A stretch of 64,000 nucleotides of DNA from Onchocerca lupi (taxonomy: Eukaryota; Nematoda; Chromadorea; Rhabditida; Onchocercidae): assembly GCA_028564675.1 (NCBI GenBank), contig JAOVVO010000111.1, positions 1-64,000 on the forward strand. Reading direction: 5' to 3'. This document shows positions 27,001-39,239 of the stretch, in pieces. The translations under genes and the position numbers were made by a program. Every line of letters starts with the position of its first letter. The stretch's first letter is position 1. The notes under the pieces were generated by a model. That model was not told where the DNA came from and searched no databases. It saw only the letters and a list, made by a program, of their open reading frames with translations.

Positions 27001-30000
27001 CAAACTAGGAAGTGCTCAATTTTCATTAGATTAGAAATGAAATTGTGGAGAACTAAAATTATTTTTCATTTTTAAATTGAAATACTTATCATTACCGAAT
27101 GGTGGATTTTATTCGATATAGAAGAGAAATAATTGAATTATCATCTATTGTATAATACACTGCTGAAATGCTTCACATTCTCATGAGCATCGTATCAAGT
27201 TACAAGCTATATGTTCTTTTTTATTTGGGTTGAGTTCTTTGCACAGTTAATTTTTCAAAATTATGAAAACGGGAAAGTAGCATTCAGAGGACACCTTAGC
27301 ATGATTTTTAAAGGATATTTCAAAAATTACTCCATCTTTTCGTCACATGCATTCCTTCAAAAAAATAAATAAATAAATAAATAAAAATGAATGTTTATGT
27401 TTTTCTCAAATCTTTTGAGTTGATGGAGAAATAAAAATTATTTCGGTGTAGCTTCTTTTAAATATTTTACTTTTCAGGAAACATTAATAGTTTGGTCAGA
27501 ATCGGATACGTGTGACTTGGCGCTATCGTTTCAAGACAAGACGGGATGTGAGGATATTTGGGAAAAAATTTGCCAAGTACAGGGTCGCGATCCTGAGCAG
27601 CATCCTGTAAGTTATTGGACTGGAGTGGACCTGTTTAATTCTATGAAAATTTGCAAGCTTATATTGTAGTAAAATTACTCATCTTTAAAACAAATCTAGC
27701 AAAAACCATTCCATTTCTAGGATTTCACAGGGAACTATGAAGATTTGGATGATTCGGAAGGTCTGGATTCCGCTGGACAGGGATACAGTGGACAACGGGT
27801 AAAGTTTCAGATTTAATTATAAATAATTTAAATGCCGGAAAAGATAGGAAATAGTAATAAAGAAGAACGAACGGAATTAAATGATGACATTTCTCCACTC
27901 TTTTTTCTTTGTGAGAGAGAATGAGAGGAAAGAGAAGAAAAGAAAGATAGTTTAGCATAAAAGTGAGATAAAACATAAACTTTGTGTCAAACTTTGAGAT
28001 TCTCGTGATTACTTGAAGCATGATTCGTTTGTATAGGCTGTTTATTTAGATCTTTTCTTAATTATTTTGTCACTGGTTACGAATGGATCTTTAATTTTCA
28101 TAATCTTCCTCAAACATTAAATTTTACAGTTAGTTGCTGGCGTAATAAATAGAAAAGCATGCAAGAAACTCGAGAATATTTTAGTTTAAATCTGTATGCA
28201 TCAATAGATATCATTAAGTCTTGCTTCTATTTCCTTCAGTCGGCAGCGGGTGTCACAATTACTCTTCCACCATGTGAAGTAAATTCATTAGCCGATATCG
28301 AGGTCATGATTTCGAATAGCTTTGGATCAGCAGCCCTTCGAGAGAAACTGGCGATAGCAATTGAAAATCAAGGGTAGGGTTATAAATTCGTTTCTTTACA
28401 ATGCTTTTTTTCATTGCAAAGCAATGCTTTGCAATGGAAAAAATGTTAAAATGTCTTTTTTTTTTTTCTTATCATTAGATAATTTTTCTCTTTAACAGTA
28501 ATCAAAACTAAAAATTTTTTGTGTCAAATGAAATATTTATAAAAGAAAAAGCTGCGTAATAAAGAAAAAAATTTCAATTCAGGTATGTAGCAAAACTCTG
28601 TGATGTTTTCCGTATGTGTGAAGATCTGGAACATATTGATGCACTGCATACATTACATCAAATTGCGCGTAGTTTGTTTATGTTGAATCGCAATACTCTT
28701 CTTGAAATTCTGCTTAATGAAAAATATTTCAAGTAAGTTTTCCTTGAATTCCGATTGATAATAAATTTATTTCATTGGCTAGAGAATTAATATGAATTTG
28801 ATGGCTTTATTAATAGTCGTTTTATTAAATTCTCTGCTGATATGGCCGTTTCTTATGCCGATACATTATTCTTCTACAAAACATCATGTCATCACGGCGT
28901 GCTTTTTTTTCTTTGTTAGATTGGCTTGATATAGATTTCAGATGAAGGGAAATCGTAATTTAGATAATAGTGATTAATCCAGATTTTGTTTTGATGAAAT
29001 ACAGTTTTGCAAAACTTCTGAAAATAAATTTCTAGAGATATCGTTGGGATGTTAGAATATGACCCAGCTGAACCTAGGCCGCGAAAACACCGTGAATTCT
29101 TATTTCAAAAAGCCAAATTTCGAGAAGTATTGCCCATTCATAATGATGAATTACGCCAAAAAATACATCAGACTTACAGAGTACAATATGTTCAGGTAAG
29201 GAATTACTTTTCTGCCAGTCGTTTTTTGATATCTTTGAAAGAATGACTTACGAAGAAGCATTTGTATACATGTTCGTTAATTTCTTTTTTTTTTAGGACA
29301 TCTGCTTACCAGCACCATCTTTGTTTGAAGAAAATTTATTGTCCGTTCTGAATAGCTATTTGTTCTTCAATCGAGTGGATATTGTTAGTTTGTTGCAGGT
29401 AGCAGATCTATGCTTTAAGAATACAAGCTTTTCGTCGGAATTAGAAATTCAAATTTAAATATACACAGTCTTTTCGAACAAATGAGTTTTTTTGAGAGTA
29501 GTTTCAAAATTGGATCCTGCAAAAATTTTAAGCCTTGAAATAAGAACTTTATAGATCTGATAATTTTGTTTCATAACTTCATTTTATGAAATTTCTGTAT
29601 TTGAGGATGATAAGCAACTTTTGAAAGATTTATTCGATCAATTAAAAGACCCTACTACAACAACAGAAAGGCGGAAGGATTTAACTATGTTTCTGAAGGA
29701 ATTTTGTTCCTTCTCAACGTCATTGCAGCCAAATGGGCCGCAAGGGAGAGAAAATTTTTATAAGGTAGTTTGTAATAAAAATAAAGCGTAAAGCACTTCT
29801 ACCAAAAGGCAGTGAGTTATTAAACTTTCGACAAGAAACTGAGTAGCCATCATAATTGACATTCCTAAAGTTATTTGAATAATATTACAAATGTTTGTCT
29901 CCATTTTATTATATTTGAATGTTTTATTAAGTGCAGTTATATAAGAAGCTAACCGAATGGAATAGGTATGTTACCACTAAATAAGATGCACAATTGATTC

Positions 30001-33000
30001 AGCTGCATTTTGCTGTCGTAAGAGTTTCATTTACTTAGCATTCTCTCACAACGGAGTTACTTCTATGGCACGTGTAAACTGCAGAATGTTATTATGAAAA
30101 AGCATGTAGTTATTGAAGCAACAATTTTTTCTTCAAAATTATTTTTTAGACTTTAATGCAGAATGATGTATTAGCAGCAATAGAGCCATGTATAACAAGT
30201 AAAGATGTACAAACACGAGCAACAACAGTTGAAATGTTCGTGATGATTGTTGAATTTAATCCGCAAACTGCACGGGACTATCTTCTTCAACAAGGTCGCG
30301 GATTTGGGGAAGCTAAAAATGTTAGTTTTTAATCTACTGTGTTTGACTTTATATTGCAGATGTTTTTTGGAACTTGTGAGGCCACGATGTTATCCGTCCC
30401 CTCCATCAGCTGGACTAAGATTTCTATTTAATCTCTGAGGGAGCCAGCTATCCTATTTTGCAAGAAAAGAAGATCTTGATTAAAAGAGTTGGACTTGGGA
30501 AAACTACCCTCTTGTGTGTTTTATTTTTTATTTTTTATTTTTTTTTTGTATTTTATGGCATTTGTAATAAATTTAAATTTGCAAATCTGTCTTGGGATAT
30601 ATTTTTGTTAAAAAGCATAAATACAAATCTTCAAAATGTGCTTGAAAAAATTGCTGCCAGATTTATGCTTATCACAATTGCAGGTTCACTAATCATTTCA
30701 CCACGAAAAGAGCTCTTTAAATGTTAATAAATTATAAAATTATATTGTTCACCGGAAAACTGATGACATTTGATATACTGGTCATTTGTCAGGTAAAAAT
30801 GGGCTTATGACTCAAGTCTCTAATGAAGCAAGTATGGACAAGAACACCACATGAATGAATCATTAAAATTTAATTACTTACAGAATCAATTGCTGCTTAA
30901 TAAATTGATTGATCACATGTTAACGGATCGTGATCCAGAACTCACGTCAGCGTATACTATGGTTAAAGTAATGCAGTCGTTGTTGGATCCCGATAATATG
31001 ATTACAGCACCAAATATGAAGTCTGAAAGACATGAATTTTTAACTTTCTTCTATCGGCGATCTATGGAAACGTTATGTCGACCTTTATATGCAAATACTG
31101 AGAATGATACATTAAAACGAGGTAAGGATAGGATACTCATAAAATGAAATAAGAATAGGATGCTGGCATTGTCATTCGGAACTGGATTTCAGACAATTCT
31201 CATTTTCATTCTTGAGCAGCTCTTGGTTCTCTAATTTCATACATCCTTTCGTAATTAGTATTTACTGTTGTGACATCGAGTGTAAATGACAAATTTTCTG
31301 AAACTTCAACAATTAATTATTTTGAAACAATTAAACTAATCTAACGAAAGTTTTGATAAATAAATTGATGGAAGTCTAGTCGAATTTAAGTTCTCTGACT
31401 TGTTATTTAAAATTAGATATCTTCTGACTAGCTCAGTAAAATTTAGTTGTATTTGACTGATTTCGTAGAATTCAAGATTTAGCGACAAATCTTACCAATC
31501 ATTTTGATTTTCAGATAATTATCACTGTGCAAATCAACAAACAATGATCATCGACATCCTTTGCTTTTGTTTCGAACATCATGCGGTCCATATGCGTAAT
31601 TATTGCATTAGCAACAAATTGCTGAACCGTGTTCTTGTCCTTTTAAAGAGCAAACATCATTTTCTTGCTTTGAGTATGATCACACGTTTCTTTGACTTAT
31701 GTTTACAACTGTTTTCGAATTTAAGTTTAATTCTTCATCATGTAAAACTAAAATTATTAGATTTGGCACAAGACATATAGTATTTATCACTTGAACTGCT
31801 TATAATGAACTCAAATTGCATTGCCTTCGAGTCCAATAACAATGTCAGTCTCAGGACCATTCTCTGTACCAATCCTCTCTCCAACATATAACATTGGCCC
31901 TTTATTCTTTGTGCAGAAATTTTTTGATTACTTTCTTAATTCATTTCTCCTTAAAACTCAATGAGATTCAATTTCAGGTGCATTGCGCTTATTCCGACGC
32001 GTTGTCCAATTGAAGGATGAATTCTATTATCGATACACAGTAAGAGATGATGTCATGCGGCCTATCGTTGAATGTTTCAGAAAAAACGGCCATCGATACA
32101 ACCTTCTAAATTCTGCAATAATTGAACTTTTTGAGTTTATTAGAATGGTAAGTTATTTTTAATAGAACTTGAATATGGTAATTTTTCATGATATAGATTT
32201 GGAATCTTCTTTTACTTTATTTATATTTTGACAGCCGTCTGTATGAGTTGACTGGACTGATTTCAGGAAGATATCAAGCCATTGATTGTCTATGTCGTCG
32301 AAAATTTCAGTAAAGATTTTGATGATGTGACATATGTAACAACATTTAAGTCGCTACGCTTGAAATATGAACAAGTAAGTAGTAGTGCTGAAATACTTTA
32401 GCATAAATTCAAGACCGAAAACGATTTTCACGTGGAAAGCAATAAGTTTCACATGTTAGAACAAAAATTTATTAAGAAAATGACGTAGATTGCTATTTAT
32501 GAAATTGTTGAACTGCAAGTCATATAAAATTTCGAGGGATTTCGCCGTTGGTAGCTTACCAGAGCATTAAACATGGATTAGAAGTTTTGCTCGGAATTTT
32601 AGTATTATTTAAATAGGATATTTAAAACAGAGAATCTGCCAAAAAAATTTTTCAATTTTTATTTGAGTTTAAATTTATTTAAGATGAGAGACCGGGAAGG
32701 TCGTAAAATGGAAGATTTATCAGCTTCTGATTCTTTAATGTCCGTTGAAGCTAATTTACCAGCACAATGGAAAATGGAACGTCAAGCTGATGCCGATGAA
32801 CAATGGTTTAATGATGACGACACAGAGGTTACTTTTATCGGTTTTATTTTCATCAGTTTTTAACTTCACTAAAATTTGAATAGAGAAACATTTTATTTTC
32901 TTTACAGAACTCATCGCCAGCAAGAGATTGGGATCCCAGTAAGCAAGGCAAAGAATCAGGAACGACTTTAGTGACTCAGTCTGCACTGCTTGATGTTTCT

Positions 33001-35704
33001 CCTTCTTCTTCTGCTGCTTCTGTTGCTAAAGAGGATGAGTCATTAGAAAAAAATATAACAACGAGAAAAATAGGCATTGAACCTCTTCTTCCTAATTTAT
33101 TGAAGCGCAAAGGTTAGCATTCTCAAAATGTCATTGCAAGAAGAGTTTTGAAAAATCTTTTTTATATTTCTGAGGATATTCTGAATACGAATGAGCAGTT
33201 AGAAAAGGAGATTTTTGCATATATTTATATATAAAGAGAGGTAAATTAAGTTTTTGCATATTTCTAATAGTGAATATTCTATATGACTATTTTTTCAGTA
33301 GAAGATGAGTCAGATGCTGTTTTCCCATCTCAAATTAATACTGCGCTTAAAACTCACATTGCACCTCGAATTATCATTAAGGTTTGCTTCTCTACTATCA
33401 CTGCTTTTACCATTTATATAATCCATTTTATTATATTTAGTACATAGTTTGCTAAATCTTTTAATTTTATCTATATTATGATAAATCATATGGGACTCCT
33501 ATATATCAGAATCAAGCTTCCAATGATTTATCGCATAAATATTCATTGGACGAGGTAGAAGGAGAATATTCTTGAGAAGTGTTCTTAATTATACGTTAGT
33601 TGTATATAGACGTTCTTAATTATATAATATCCTATCTCATGTTATCACAATTAAGAAAACTGCAGAAATCCAACGAAACAAAACAGCTATTATATAATTA
33701 AAATGTTGAAACAATAATGACTTGTGAATAAATGCTTTATTTGGTTTAGATTATGATTCATGACATATGTTTTTTTTTTCGAAAGGTTAAAGAAGAATTG
33801 GAAAGTTCATGCGGTCATTGCAGTACTGATACATTTTCAGTGTTGTTAATTATCTCTGATTATTGCTATTTTCGATCATACTTTATTCGGTCACTCTTAT
33901 CATTAGTTTACTTAAAAATATTTTTATCATCACTGCTTTTTTGTGATTGTGATAATACATTGAGCAATTGTTCAGAACTCGTATTTTCGCGAAGAATGAT
34001 TTCATTGATAATTGTATCAATTTTTTACAAGTATCATTCTAAGTTTCACCAAAATTTCAGGTAAATACCGATAAACAAAGTCCTTCAATATCTTTGTCTC
34101 CTCAACCAACATGCAATTCACCACCGGGTGATCCAGTTGTTTCATCCACCGAAACTGCCAATTCTCCATCTAGTTCATCCTCATCACGTGTAGCATCATC
34201 CGCAAGCGTTGTTACCCTTCTTGCCAAAAAGGTTGGTTATGATGCAGGACATAGTAGATTTTTCTTCATTTAATTATTTTTTTACGTCTAGTTATCTCTT
34301 TGCAGTTAAGCTTAAAAAATTGGCATAAAATTTAAAGTTTTTTTAAGAACCTAAAAATGTGAAAAATTCAATGAAAATATTATTGACCTGTGATCTCAAT
34401 GATTTCACTTTAAGCCACTGGTAGAGTACGACGAGAGTGACAGTGATGAGGAAGAAGAAACTACGGATTCCGGATCAACGGGGGATTCACTTCCTTCAAG
34501 CTCGAGTTCAGTTGGTCGACCTTCCTCAAACCTTAGCAGTCAATCGTCTAGTGACGATCAAGATGATGTAAGCAGCACATCGGGCAATCATGAATTATCT
34601 CCAGTTTCTATTGGCGATATCAAAAACGATGAGGTTGGTTTATAGTGCTATTATTGAGTCATATATGACATTTTCTCTTGTTGGAAGGTTCTGGAAAATA
34701 AAATAACAAAATCATTAAGAAGAGTGGCTTTTGATTAATAAATTTATGGCCGCTAGGAAGGTTATTATTTGTCATCGTCTCGAAAAATGTGATCATTCAT
34801 GATTCCATTCGCTATTTAGCCTATAAATATGATCTAATCTTTTCATTGCTCTCCACATCATAAAATATAGAATTTCACTCGCAGAGATTCTACATTTTAA
34901 TGACGCAGAGAGAATGAAAAGACTGTTGACGAGCCGAATAGGTATATTGTTTATTGGATATTTCGCAGGTTGTTTTGTTTTAAGGCGCAAATAATTTTTT
35001 CAGAAAACAGCTGAAATCTTATTTCATATTTTTTCATTTCTAAATCATTTTTTGCAAATAATGTATTTCAGAACATAATGAAACAAAATGCGGTTCAGGA
35101 ACTGCATTTTTGTAGTCGTTTAAACAGTAAACTGATTATTTATACTGCAGTCATGAAAGAAGGAGAATTTGTATTAATTTGAATACAGTTACTTTTAGGA
35201 TCAGAAGGATCAAAACATGTCACGGAAAAGATCCTCTGAATCAATGCTGACTGGAGAAGAAATAAGAGAGCAACTTATCAAGGGAAGTGTCTCTGATAAT
35301 GACCTCACTACCAAAAGATTAAGGTCATTTATATTATTACTGTTTCATGTGAAATGATAAGAAATTAATAGTAAATCAGATTTTTTTTTTACGTTCATTT
35401 CAAATATTATTGCTTATTCCACAATGAATTTAACTGATGGTGAAGAGGAAAAATAAACAGTCGTAATCAGTTTGGATTTTTTGAATAATAATTTGTTTGA
35501 CATCGCAATCAATTTGATGTTTTCCGGACATTCATTATTATTCTTTACGACAAACATAATTGCTATTTGTTTAGCACTATCTTTCCTTTAAAATGACATT
35601 AATTTTCAAGTATTTTTTTATTCCACTGTTTTTACAGGTTACATGGCGAGAGAAATTTTGAAGCAGAAGCAGTAAGACCGAGTGAGGAGTCAACTCTTAA
35701 GTGA
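21022..35704 (+). CDS. smk-1: serine/threonine-protein phosphatase 4 regulatory subunit 3 (SMEK/SMK-1)
   Basis: Regulatory subunit that directs the PP4 catalytic subunit to substrates; in C. elegans SMK-1 is needed for DAF-16 longevity signalling. Exons: 21022-21189, 21651-21789, 22050-22105, 27478-27606, 27721-27798, 28240-28373, 28583-28732, 29036-29195, 29297-29398, 29606-29764, 30150-30320, 30884-31121, 31515-31673, 31978-32147, 32267-32374, 32684-32827, 32908-33112, 33299-33381, (33786-33839 optional), 34061-34231, 34415-34633, 35199-35323, 35638-35704. Phases join to 1,044 residues without the optional exon. After a ~56-residue acidic N-terminal extension comes the EVH1/PH-like domain (KLYVLCDQRVWDDKGTGHV, YQKQQETLIVWSES, DIWEKICQVQGRDP). 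The SMK-1/armadillo-type region follows (MLEYDPAEPRPRKHREFL, QKIHQTYRVQYVQD, SLLDPDNM, NSAIIELFEFIR). The tail is acidic and serine-rich with a basic patch (SRKRSS). The length fits nematode orthologues. Odd points: intron 3 is 5,372 bp, and exons 10, 16 and 21 use non-TTTCAG acceptors. Confidence 0.95.
25040..25360. promoter_or_regulatory. GC-richer island within intron 3, possible internal promoter
   Basis: This segment is visibly less AT-rich than the flanking intron. It carries a (TG)n tract, direct GCCAACCA/GCCAACCA repeats, and a TGACGTCT motif similar to a CRE site at 25326-25333. Long open frames cross it on both strands (136 codons on minus, 25366-24956), but they run through the repeat and show no family. 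Position and composition resemble the blocks before the PP4R3 and SmD2/SRP68 genes, so an internal promoter is possible. This is inference only. Confidence 0.3.
25187..25219. repeat. (TG)n microsatellite
   Basis: Imperfect TG dinucleotide run interrupted by TTTG and CATC. Confidence 0.8.
27360..27385. repeat. (AAAT)n microsatellite
   Basis: Five to six AAAT/ATAA units close before exon 4 of the PP4R3 gene. Confidence 0.8.
28412..28436. repeat. inverted repeat / hairpin in intron 6 of PP4R3 gene
   Basis: Arms CATTGCAAAGCA and TGCTTTGCAATG are exact reverse complements around a single A. After one mismatch on each side, T-run and A-run flanks extend the possible stem to about 19 pairs. Too short for a typical pre-miRNA. 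Confidence 0.8.
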
Positions 35705-35851
35705 TAATTATGAACGAACATTGATTATTAGATTGTAGGTGTTGCATTACCTCGTTACGATTACGCTGTCTCTTTGCAATTTTTGAAAAATTTCTTACTC
35801 TAGTTTTTCGGGATAACTGAAGCAAACTTTTTTATTCGAATTGTTATTCCA

Positions 35852-35857
35852 AATAAA
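35852..35857 (+). terminator. poly(A) signal, PP4R3 gene
   Basis: AATAAA about 148 bases after the TGA stop at 35702-35704. A second candidate, AATAAA near 36063, would give a longer 3' UTR. Confidence 0.55.
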
Positions 35858-37739
35858 TATCAATTTTTGTGGGATTTACCGGTTAATGTAGTCTCGTCGT
35901 GCATATAAAAGTTGAAGTTCTCAGTTACCGCTATATCTTGAAAAGTTGTGTTCATTCCTAATGGAAGTTGATCTCATCTAGCATGCGTTGAAGATTGTAT
36001 CGCAGTATTTTTTGTGTTCTACTTTATATATGTTTTCCATTTAAAATAAGTTTTATTTTTTCAATAAATTTAGAATAAAATGTGTGACAGAAGATTTTAC
36101 TGCTTTCTTTTTTCTAATTATAAGTTTTTCAGATTTTCTGGTATAATTTTTGGAATTTTGTGAATTCAATGAAATTGTGAGCATATTGGGACTTTATATA
36201 TATTTTTTTTCCCTTTGATCCCGGTTTCTGTTTTTATCTTTTTATTTTCTTTTCGCACTGCAATTACTGATTTAAAGAATAACTTTTTTAATATCACATA
36301 TTCCATTCACATTTTACTGCCTTATTGTAGTTTGAAATTGAAATCTTTCTTATATGTCGGAATGTTTTATCATAGTTTATTGCAATCCTAATTTCCAATC
36401 CTTTTTCTAATGAATGTCTGTTGCGCATTCGAAATTTTCCAATAATTGTCGTTCGTTTAACAAAATTTTCGTTTGGTTTCCTGATATTCGTTTGTGGCTT
36501 TTTTTTAGAATTTTAACCTAGGACTTATTTTTAGAATTTCAATTTCGAAGTTATCGAAACGGCACCCTAAAACTGTTATATTTTAAATGTAAGTTCGATG
36601 TTTTGTTTCCTTATTTTTATGTGGATTGAATTATTGCTGTGCAATAATGTTCATTTAGTGTAATGCTTCGAAAATCAGTGTCTGTACATAGGGGAAGTTT
36701 TTCCTGGGGAAAAGACTTTCGATCTTGACTGTTTAAAGTAACCATTCCCGAACGCAATATTATTCATTCACGAGCGATTTCATGGGTTTCTTGTCGATTT
36801 GCTAGTCCGATCAAGCTTAGGGTATTTTAAGAATGTATGAGTACATTTCGTACTAATTTCCTGTAATTCGACGTTGATTATGAGGGAAATCTGGTACAGA
36901 TGTTACCGGACCAACCATAGTGTGAAAAGATTAGTGGACTCCATGCATTTGATATAGGAGGGCATTAAAATGGTGATAGGAATTTTTCGTTTTGCCAGCA
37001 GATGTCAGTAAGATTCACTTTTTCATGCAACTTACAAGGTTTTTAGTCGCTCAATCAAATGACGAAAGTGTTTTAGATTTTGCTTGCTAATTATTATTTA
37101 GCAAGATATTATTTGACTGGGTGAAAGCGGCATTGTGGTTTTGAAATGAAATTTTCCGGAATTTTGAGGTGTTTTTACTCTAGCATGCTTGGAGTTTGGA
37201 GTTTAGTAAAGGTGAATGATGTAATGTTGTCATTTGCAGGCGAATAAAAAAAAAAGAAAAAACCATTAATCATGAATACAATCATGTGGATATTGCTGCA
37301 TCGATAGATAATTTGGTGAACTTCATCTGTTTTGCGTTGATTCCAATGCATTCAGTCAAAAATACTCAAGATCTACTGTATTTAGAGAAAGAATTTTGCA
37401 ACTAAGATATGTCCATTTGTATTTCCATCTAGAGATACTAAATTATCAGAGCAGTAATCTGATTTCAAAAGAAATAATATCTAAGTTCTTGGAAATTCTC
37501 CGAAATATAGTAGTAGCCGTACAAGACATTGTAGAAAACAATTACAAACGTATTTAGTGGCAGTAATAAAGCATCGATTTATAAGGATAGGGAAGGCTTC
37601 AATGAAAAGATATCATTGACTAATAGTCTCAAGCAGGTACTTGCTGGTGATCTTCCTGAATTTTACTTGCTTTTCTTGTCTGTTAAAAAATTACATATAA
37701 TTATTTTTATTTTATAAATGATTCATGTTCAGGATATCT
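35858..37739. other. 3' UTR / intergenic
   Basis: No open frame of note. Around 36.7-37.0 kb the sequence is somewhat GC-richer and without long A/T runs, which could be a long 3' UTR or a non-coding RNA, but nothing specific is visible. The minus strand near 37.56-37.63 kb has a vague likeness to the C-terminal part of Helitron helicases; too weak to annotate. Confidence 0.4.
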
Positions 37740-39225
37740 GATCCATTGATTGCACCATTCAGCAGCGTAAACACCCAAATGCTTCATATTTTACCATAAA
37801 ATCTATTAGCGATTTCATCTTCTGTCTGAAAACACGTGCTGTGAAGTCATGTCTATTAATCGGCGATCGCTCAGGTGGTAAGAGTTTTTGTATATCGTCC
37901 CGAGCTGGATTACACATGAATTTAAGGAATAGATCTGGACACCCGTAGTGACGAACATATGCAATTGCATCTTGGGCGAATTCATACATATGACATGATT
38001 GTCGGTATATGAATATGGCAGTGAAGAATCGTTAGTCTTCCAATGTTATTGTATTACAAGTCATTTACAACTATATCTCGCAACTGAACATTTTGTTTCT
38101 ATTTTTGCATACATATCTATGATATATTAGTGAGAAAACTGATGGCATTTCAAAATGTGATTGTTTTCATTCTCTCGAATCATTAATCAGTATGAATAAT
38201 AATTGCGCTGCATTTCTCATTTGTTTCTTCATCTTAACGTTGAAGTGATATCCATCAGCTTCACCCCAAAAAACGATTGGATGTTGCAGAGCATCGTAAG
38301 ATCGATGAATTTCTGCAATTTTTGTCAATTAATCGTTTCTTCGATAAAGAACAGTATCTTTAGGTTGGAGTTGATCTTCGACTATAACAACTGTCAGTTC
38401 GTCTATAGTTGGAGCATTGAATTTTCGTGCATGATCTCCAGCAGGCTTTTTATCAACATGAATAACAATCTTGTGTGTATCAGATGGCATCATATTAATT
38501 TTTGTTTTGAAGAGAGCCGGCTTTATGATAAATTTGTACTTTCACTTTGAAAGTTGGCATGAATTGTCTTGTTATGATTTCTGCGCCGAACGACGTTATT
38601 TAGAAGCACGAGTTGTATTTCCTGATTTTGGATAAGGAACGCTTTGATTCGGCGGTATATCTGGCAAGCAAAGTTTTTAATGACTGTGGCGGTTCTCCAA
38701 CTTTAGGGTTTAATTTTTTTTCACCGACGCAACGCATTCCTTTCGTTTTCCCACTAAATTTCAGAGCCTTGCAATAAGAACACATTTCAGTCATACTGCC
38801 GATGAGAACATGCGGGCTGAAACTATAATCATCAGCTGGTTGAACCGGAATGCAAGGGATTATAATTTATAATTTAGCACTTAATACCCATGAGGCCATG
38901 TGGTTGTGAACACGAAGTCGTGTTTACGTTGATCTCCTGTTTTTCATTGACGTCTTTCAGTCACTCTCAGCCTGTCGCGTTCATTCTATTCAGAACGAAG
39001 CTGATCTAAAGTTGCAAAACACGATCGAAGTGCTCGCAATCAAATTCGAGCAGAGCGATGTGCATCCTCAAGTCTGGTTGCACATCGCTCTGCCCGAATT
39101 TGATTCATTTCTTTGTCTTCTTCGCTCGTTCACTAATGTTCTTCCACGATTTGATTTACAATTAATCATCGCAATGCTTCCGTTCTGCGAATACGACGAT
39201 CTAAACTTGATCTTCTGCGAGGCAT
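37740..39225 (-). mobile_element. decayed Helitron Rep/helicase N-terminal relic
   Basis: Read on the minus strand from an ATG at 39225, the sequence follows the usual order of a Helitron protein. First comes an Arg/Glu-rich start (MPRRRSSLDRR, later ERDRLRVTERRQ). Next is the Cys-containing segment (CSYCKALKFSGKTKGM, PPQSLKTLLARYTAES, SKIRKYNSCF), then SFGAE and FMPTFKVKVQIYH. FNAPTIDELTVVIVEDQL, HRSYDALQHPIVFWGEADGY and HFNVKM follow. It ends with the Rep-type domain (AIAYVRHYGCPDLFLKFMCN, SPINRHDFTARVFRQKMKSL). Several in-frame stops (after NSCF, after RRND, and in the Arg-rich part) and at least two frameshifts near 38.0-38.2 kb break the frame. Similarity stops abruptly at about 37.74 kb, before the helicase domain. 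This is a dead fragment that catalyses nothing. The 5'-TC and 3'-CTRR ends of the element were not located. Confidence 0.88.
39041..39102. repeat. 24-bp inverted repeat inside the Helitron relic
   Basis: Arms 39041-39064 and 39079-39102 match at 23 of 24 bases around a 14-base loop. They lie in the Arg-rich 5' coding part of the relic, where each arm encodes Arg/Ala/Glu-type codons in its own orientation. Confidence 0.88.
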
Positions 39226-39239
39226 TATTTAGATGAACT

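Larger units (their letters stand above)
22106..27477. other. large intron 3 of PP4R3 gene
   Basis: 5,372 bases between the well-fixed exons 3 (ends YQKQQ) and 4 (starts ETLIVWSE); other introns in this gene are 110-870 bases. It contains the GC-richer island at 25.04-25.35 kb, a (TG)n tract and a possible coding patch at 26.55-26.72 kb. No nested gene could be proven. Confidence 0.85.

Noticed and set aside
37230..37740. Helitron helicase C-terminal domain
   Set aside because: Only vague likeness on the minus strand near 37.56-37.63 kb, too degraded to support.
39012..39236. 74-codon plus-strand open frame
   Set aside because: Antisense of the Helitron relic's Arg-rich N-terminus; includes the inverted repeat.
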